11,031 nt of DNA, from contig JBAYNW010000043.1 in NCBI GenBank assembly GCA_041678605.1, positions 1-11,031 of the forward strand, written 5' to 3'. Under the pieces are notes generated by a model. The model worked only from the letters and a program-made list of their open reading frames with translations, was not told where the DNA came from and did no database searches. Origin of the DNA: JBAYNW01 sp041678605 (GTDB lineage: Bacteria; Cyanobacteriota; Vampirovibrionia; Gastranaerophilales; Gastranaerophilaceae). Of the stretch, positions 6,983 to 11,031 are shown one piece after another (positions within the stretch are counted from its first letter, which is position 1; every line of letters starts with the position of its first letter). A program made the translations under genes and the position numbers.

Positions 6983-9900
6983 ATGGAAACTAATTCATAT
7001 CAGCATACAAAAAAATCTTTGGATTATATCAACAAAATTATGGATAAAAAATCCTTAAATAATCTTTTGTTACAAATATATCTTGAGTTTGGCGGTGCAA
7101 AAACAGCCATGTTGGCTAACAGTCTTAAGAATTTGGGGTACAGATATGCTACAAAGGCAGGTACAACAATTTCTATCGCAGATTTGGAAGTCCCGCCTGA
7201 GAAAAAAGATTTGTTGAAACAAGCCGAAGCAGAGATAGAAAAATCTACACACAGATATTTGAAAGGTGAAATAACTGAAGTTGAAAGATATACGAAGGTT
7301 ATTGACACCTGGTCAGAAACTACATCCAAACTTACCGAATGTGTCGTTGCGAATTTTGATAAATTAAACCCTGTTTATATGATGGCATTCTCCGGTGCGA
7401 GAGGTAACGTTTCTCAGGTATCACAATTGGTTGGGATGCGTGGTTTGATGGCAGACGCACAAGGTCAAATCATCGACTTGCCTATTAAATCAAACTTTAA
7501 AGAAGGATTATCGGTTACTGAATACATTATTTCATCATACGGTGCAAGAAAAGGGCTTGTAGATACGGCGTTGAAAACAGCTGACTCAGGTTATCTGACA
7601 AGACGTTTAGTTGACGTTGCTCAAGATGTAATAATCAGGGATACTGATTGCCACACAGATAAATGTATCAGAATGAAATCCATTTCAGACGGAGAAAAGA
7701 ATATTGTTCCTCTTTCCGACAGACTTTTGGGAAGAACTATTGCAGAAGACATTATCGGCGAAGACGGAAAAGTTTTGATTAAATCAGGTACAACACTTGA
7801 CAGAGATGATGTTAAAAAAGTTGCAAAATTAAACTTAAACGAGTTAAATGTCCGTTCAGGTTTGACTTGCGGTTTGGAATACGGAGTTTGCCAAAAGTGT
7901 TACGGTTGGGCAATGACAACTCAAAAAATGGTTGATGTCGGTGAAGCAATCGGAATTATTGCGGCACAGTCAATCGGGGAACCGGGAACGCAGTTGACAA
8001 TGAGAACATTCCACACAGGCGGTGTATTTAAAGGTGCTGCTGCGACTAAACAAATTATTGCCAAAGATGCCGGTGAAGTCGTTTCTAAAATCAAGTCCCG
8101 TGAATTAAGAACAAGACACGGTGATGTTGTGCAGGTTGCAACTTATGAAGCTGATATGGAAATTAAAACGGCAAAAGGTTCAACAAAGTATCACATTCCT
8201 GCCGGTTCAAGAATATTGTTCGTAAACGGAATGACTGTCAAAAAAGGCGACAAACTTGCCGATTTTGAACCGGGCAGCCAAGGCGACGGCAGCCGTTTAA
8301 CTGAAAAAGCTACAAAAGATATTACTTCTGATTTGTCAGGTGAAGTTTTGTTTGAAGATTTTATCGCTGATGAAAGAAAAGACAGGCAAGGAAATATTTC
8401 AAGAACAGCAAACAAAAACGGTATCGTTTGGGTTTTAGGCGGGGACGTCTACAACTTGCCGGGCGGTTCAAAAGTTCTTGTTAAAGACGAACAGCCGCTT
8501 TCAAAAGGTGACAAATTAGCTGAAACCTTAACTATTTCCGAACATGGCGGAGAAGTTAGAGTCGGCAGTGACCTTGTTATGGAAGACGTTCAATTTGAAG
8601 GAAAGAAAATTAAAAAAATTATCCAAGGTAAGGAACTTACAATTGTAATTGCTTCCCTGCTGCCTTCCAATGCGAAGTTTGAACAAACAAAGAAAGAACA
8701 GCTTTGGACAGTTGAAAAAACGGGTGAAAGATATATAGTAAAAGCACCTGTTGACACAACAGTCGAAAACGGTATGATAATAGCAGAGTTAATCGATGAT
8801 GAATGTTCTGTTACATCAAGCGGGGAAATCAGGTACGTTGATGTTGAAGTTGACGACAACCAAATTATAACAAAGCCCGGAGATGTTGTCTTTATTCCTG
8901 AAGAAATCCATCAGGTGAGCAAAGATTCCAGCCTAAAAATGGTTGAATCCGGAACCTTTGTCACAGCCGGAACTGAAATTGTCAAGGATCTTTACTGTCA
9001 TATCGACGGTATTGTTGAATTGAAAGAGTGTAATGACATTATTCATGAAATTACAATCAGACCGGGGGAAATTCACTCTTTATCAAGCGTTAACGAACTG
9101 AAGGTTGAAGAGGGCGAAATTGTTAAAAAAGGTTCTCTGATTGCACCAGGAATTAAGGCTAAGAAAACTTCCATCGTTACGATTATGGAATCCGATATTG
9201 ATGATTTGGATATTGATGATTTGGATGAAGAATTGGATGCAAGCTTATCTGTAGATGAAGATAATATTGCAAATCAGCCTATTCAAATTCTTATCAGACC
9301 TATTCAAATTCTTGAAGTAAAACAAAAGGATGTTTCTATAAACTTTAATACCACAGACGAGTTGATTGATATTGTGCCTGTAACTCAGCTTCAATACAAA
9401 GACGGAGCAAGAGTCAGGAACTTGGATGGTGCAACTTTGACAAGAACAAGTTTAGTTCTTCAAATGCAAGGCTACCTGTCACACTTGAAGGGTATGGTTG
9501 AGCTTGACAGCAAAAACAATTTAAAAGTTGTCGTGTTGGAAACATTAATTGTTCGCCGTGAAGTTGAAGGCAGCTCAAGACTGTCCTCGTCATTACAGAC
9601 CGAACTGTTGGTAAAACACGGTCAGGTGATTAAACCAAAAACACCTGTTGCAAAAACTCAAGTTCTTTCAATTAATGACGGTGTGGCTTCAATTAAAAAC
9701 GCTAAGGAAGACGCAAGAAGACTTTTGTTGATTTGCGAAAGCTACGAAACAAAATTACCTATCAAGGCAAAAGCTTCTGTTAAAGTCGGAGAATTTGTAA
9801 GATTGGATTCAATTATTTCTGAAAGTGGTGAAAAATCAACAGTTTCAGGAAAAGTTATAAAAATTTCTAAAAATGCCATTGTAGTAAGAAATGGACGTCC

Positions 9901-10831
9901 TTATTTGATTTCACCGGGAACAATGCTACAGATTGATTCCGGGGCTCTCGTACTAAGGGGCGATATGATTGCGACATTGGTGTTCGAAAGACAAAAAACA
10001 GGTGACATCGTTCAAGGTTTGCCGAGAGTTGAAGAACTTTTGGAAGGAAGAAAACCGAAAGAATGTGCTATTCTGGCTGAAGAAGACGGTGTTGCGGCTA
10101 TTGAAATCGAAGAGGACATGCCAAGGCTGTATTTGGTCAACGAAAGCGGCAGAACAGAAATTAAGTACACAATTGATTCAAATATTATTGTTGCGGATAA
10201 GCAAAAAATAACGAAGGGTCAACCTTTAACAAGCGGCCCTCTGAATCCGCACGACGTAATAAGATTGAATGGTCCTGAAGCCGTTCAGCAATACCTTGTA
10301 GATGAAGTACAAAGGGTATATCGTTCTCAAGGCGTTGAAATCGCAGACAAGCATGTTGAAATAATTGTAAGACAAATGACTAAGAAAGTTAAAATTCTTG
10401 ATCCCGGCGATACAAAATTGTTACAGGGTGAACTTGTTGAAATTCAGTCATTCGAAAGCGAAAATAAACGTGTCAAGGAAGAAGGACTGCAAGAAGCGGT
10501 TTGTGAATATATGTTGTTAGGTATAACAAAAGCAAGTTTGAACACCGAAAGTTTCATCTCTGCCGCGTCATTCCAGGAAACAACAAGAATATTGACAGAA
10601 GCTGCAGTTGAAGGTAAAAAAGACTTGCTGAGAGGATTGAAAGAAAACGTTATCATCGGCCGTTTAATCCCTGCAGGTACAGGTTTCCATCACCTTACAA
10701 ACGCAAGCGAAGAAAAAGATAAAGAAGCAATGCGTAGAGCGGCGGCGAGAAATCAGGCAAGAAAACCGTCTGCAATTTTGGAAGAAATTGAAGGAATGTT
10801 CGGAGCTCCTGATTTCACACTTGAGGAATAG
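6983..10831 (+). CDS. rpoC2: DNA-directed RNA polymerase subunit β' (C-terminal part), with SI3 insertion
   Basis: Second piece of the split largest subunit, 1282 aa. In order: an N-terminal block matching cyanobacterial RpoC2 (IMDKKSLNNLLLQIYLEFGG, GYRYATKAG, VPPEKK); bridge helix from about M134 (MAFSGARGNVSQVSQLVGMRG); the second zinc site C223, C296, C303, C306; and the first half of the trigger loop (TMRTFHTGG, with H344 equivalent to E. coli H936). Roughly residues 350-1004 are then inserted before the loop resumes at TGDIVQGLPRVEELLEGRKPKE (1006 on). In size and place this is the SI3 of cyanobacterial RpoC2, normally a string of β-rich sandwich-barrel hybrid motifs. An acidic stretch (DIDDL twice, residues 738-747) and a PIQIL repeat lie inside it. 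The C-terminus has ISAASFQETT (1192-1201) and LRGLKENVIIGRLIPAGTG. The ATG at 6983 has AAGGAG ten bases upstream; ATG 7040 is a less likely alternative. Confidence 0.97.
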   Translation: METNSYQHTKKSLDYINKIMDKKSLNNLLLQIYLEFGGAKTAMLANSLKNLGYRYATKAGTTISIADLEVPPEKKDLLKQAEAEIEKSTHRYLKGEITEVERYTKVIDTWSETTSKLTECVVANFDKLNPVYMMAFSGARGNVSQVSQLVGMRGLMADAQGQIIDLPIKSNFKEGLSVTEYIISSYGARKGLVDTALKTADSGYLTRRLVDVAQDVIIRDTDCHTDKCIRMKSISDGEKNIVPLSDRLLGRTIAEDIIGEDGKVLIKSGTTLDRDDVKKVAKLNLNELNVRSGLTCGLEYGVCQKCYGWAMTTQKMVDVGEAIGIIAAQSIGEPGTQLTMRTFHTGGVFKGAAATKQIIAKDAGEVVSKIKSRELRTRHGDVVQVATYEADMEIKTAKGSTKYHIPAGSRILFVNGMTVKKGDKLADFEPGSQGDGSRLTEKATKDITSDLSGEVLFEDFIADERKDRQGNISRTANKNGIVWVLGGDVYNLPGGSKVLVKDEQPLSKGDKLAETLTISEHGGEVRVGSDLVMEDVQFEGKKIKKIIQGKELTIVIASLLPSNAKFEQTKKEQLWTVEKTGERYIVKAPVDTTVENGMIIAELIDDECSVTSSGEIRYVDVEVDDNQIITKPGDVVFIPEEIHQVSKDSSLKMVESGTFVTAGTEIVKDLYCHIDGIVELKECNDIIHEITIRPGEIHSLSSVNELKVEEGEIVKKGSLIAPGIKAKKTSIVTIMESDIDDLDIDDLDEELDASLSVDEDNIANQPIQILIRPIQILEVKQKDVSINFNTTDELIDIVPVTQLQYKDGARVRNLDGATLTRTSLVLQMQGYLSHLKGMVELDSKNNLKVVVLETLIVRREVEGSSRLSSSLQTELLVKHGQVIKPKTPVAKTQVLSINDGVASIKNAKEDARRLLLICESYETKLPIKAKASVKVGEFVRLDSIISESGEKSTVSGKVIKISKNAIVVRNGRPYLISPGTMLQIDSGALVLRGDMIATLVFERQKTGDIVQGLPRVEELLEGRKPKECAILAEEDGVAAIEIEEDMPRLYLVNESGRTEIKYTIDSNIIVADKQKITKGQPLTSGPLNPHDVIRLNGPEAVQQYLVDEVQRVYRSQGVEIADKHVEIIVRQMTKKVKILDPGDTKLLQGELVEIQSFESENKRVKEEGLQEAVCEYMLLGITKASLNTESFISAASFQETTRILTEAAVEGKKDLLRGLKENVIIGRLIPAGTGFHHLTNASEEKDKEAMRRAAARNQARKPSAILEEIEGMFGAPDFTLEE
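9194..9223 (+). repeat. 15-bp tandem duplication coding an acidic linker in RpoC2
   Basis: GATATTGATGATTTG occurs twice without a gap (9194-9208 and 9209-9223), giving DIDDL twice at residues 738-747 and leading into DEELDASLSVDED. It lies within SI3, probably in a flexible linker between β-rich modules. The DNA copies are identical, suggesting a recent slippage duplication or strong constraint. Confidence 0.85.
9278..9313 (+). repeat. 15-bp direct repeat coding PIQIL twice in RpoC2
   Basis: CCTATTCAAATTCTT at 9278-9292 recurs identically at 9299-9313, with six bases between (period 21), coding PIQIL-IR-PIQIL. It lies about 55 bases after the DIDDL duplication, so this part of SI3 has two independent short duplications. 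Confidence 0.85.
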
Positions 10832-10858
10832 TTAATAATAATATAATAACTTAAAGAG

Positions 10859-11031
10859 GCTGTCTAAAAAGTCCCCTCTTAACAACCAACGTCGTGCCGA
10901 AACGTGGATTATCGGCTCCTCTTAGATTGTCCTTAATTCGGCATCACACACGTGAGATCCCGAATTAAGGACAATCCATTTTAAAACTGATAATTCATGT
11001 TTCGGGATGACGAGGGGACTTTTTAGACAGC
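10859..11031. repeat. 173-bp palindromic element after rpoC2 (MITE-like or operon-end hairpin)
   Basis: Perfect 20-bp ends, 10859-10878 (GCTGTCTAAAAAGTCC...) and 11012-11031, are reverse complements. A second pair of 25-base arms, 10891-10915 and 10987-11011, pairs with one mismatch and four G-U pairs in a + strand transcript. An innermost pair, 10925-10941 and 10960-10976, is a perfect 17 bp, and its loop pairs further with two mismatches. Almost the whole element is therefore self-complementary. No ORF of note lies inside. Its right end falls on the last base of the window, so flanking target duplications cannot be seen and the repeat may extend a few bases (the left side continues GAG outward). 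The form suits a miniature inverted-repeat element; at this position it could also end or stabilise the rpo transcript. Confidence 0.8.

Noticed and set aside
6860..6990. rpoC broken by a frameshift rather than truly split.
   Set aside because: Both pieces have proper ends, rpoC2 has its own ribosome site and start, and the break is at the known cyanobacterial split point.
9969..10211. An 80-codon + strand frame inside rpoC2.
   Set aside because: It overlaps the highly conserved trigger-loop region in another frame, with no independent evidence.

Overview
The window holds four complete protein genes, all on the + strand: mtnA (methionine salvage isomerase), then rpoB, rpoC1 and rpoC2, the β, γ and β' subunits of a cyanobacterial-type RNA polymerase. 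The catalytic largest subunit is split in two. The first piece (about 570 aa) carries the NADFDGD active site. The second (1282 aa) carries the bridge helix and a trigger loop interrupted by about 655 residues, the size and place of the giant SI3 insertion of cyanobacterial RpoC2. A split rpoC with a large SI3 is a hallmark of Cyanobacteria and plastids. The AT-rich composition, frequent TTG leucine codons and mtnA neighbour suggest a non-photosynthetic cyanobacterial relative (Melainabacteria/Vampirovibrionia, for example Gastranaerophilales) rather than a typical phototroph; that placement is inference.

Layout. 1-210: a perfect 17-bp hairpin, a 5-unit octamer array, a second degenerate octamer array, then the mtnA ribosome site. 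211-1281: mtnA. 1273-1505: a dense mosaic of 7-bp and 8-bp tandem arrays, including a composite module present twice. 1506-1760: non-coding leader of rpoB with weak promoter candidates. 1761-5078: rpoB. 5079-5172: heptamer repeats in inverted orientation forming a hairpin, then a good ribosome site before a TTG start. 5173-6885: rpoC1. 6886-6982: another octamer array. 6983-10831: rpoC2. 10859-11031: a nearly full-length palindrome with perfect 20-bp ends, a MITE-like element or operon-end hairpin, whose right end coincides with the window edge.

The three rpo genes probably form one operon making the polymerase core (with α and ω encoded elsewhere); mtnA is a separate metabolic gene with about 480 bp of repeats and leader between it and rpoB. 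The genes themselves are well-known families. The unusual material is in the gaps: every intergenic gap longer than 90 bp inside the window carries heptamer or octamer tandem words, two of the arrays start exactly at a stop codon, and one gap would mislead start-site prediction for rpoC1. No CRISPR array, RNA gene, phage gene or defence system was seen.
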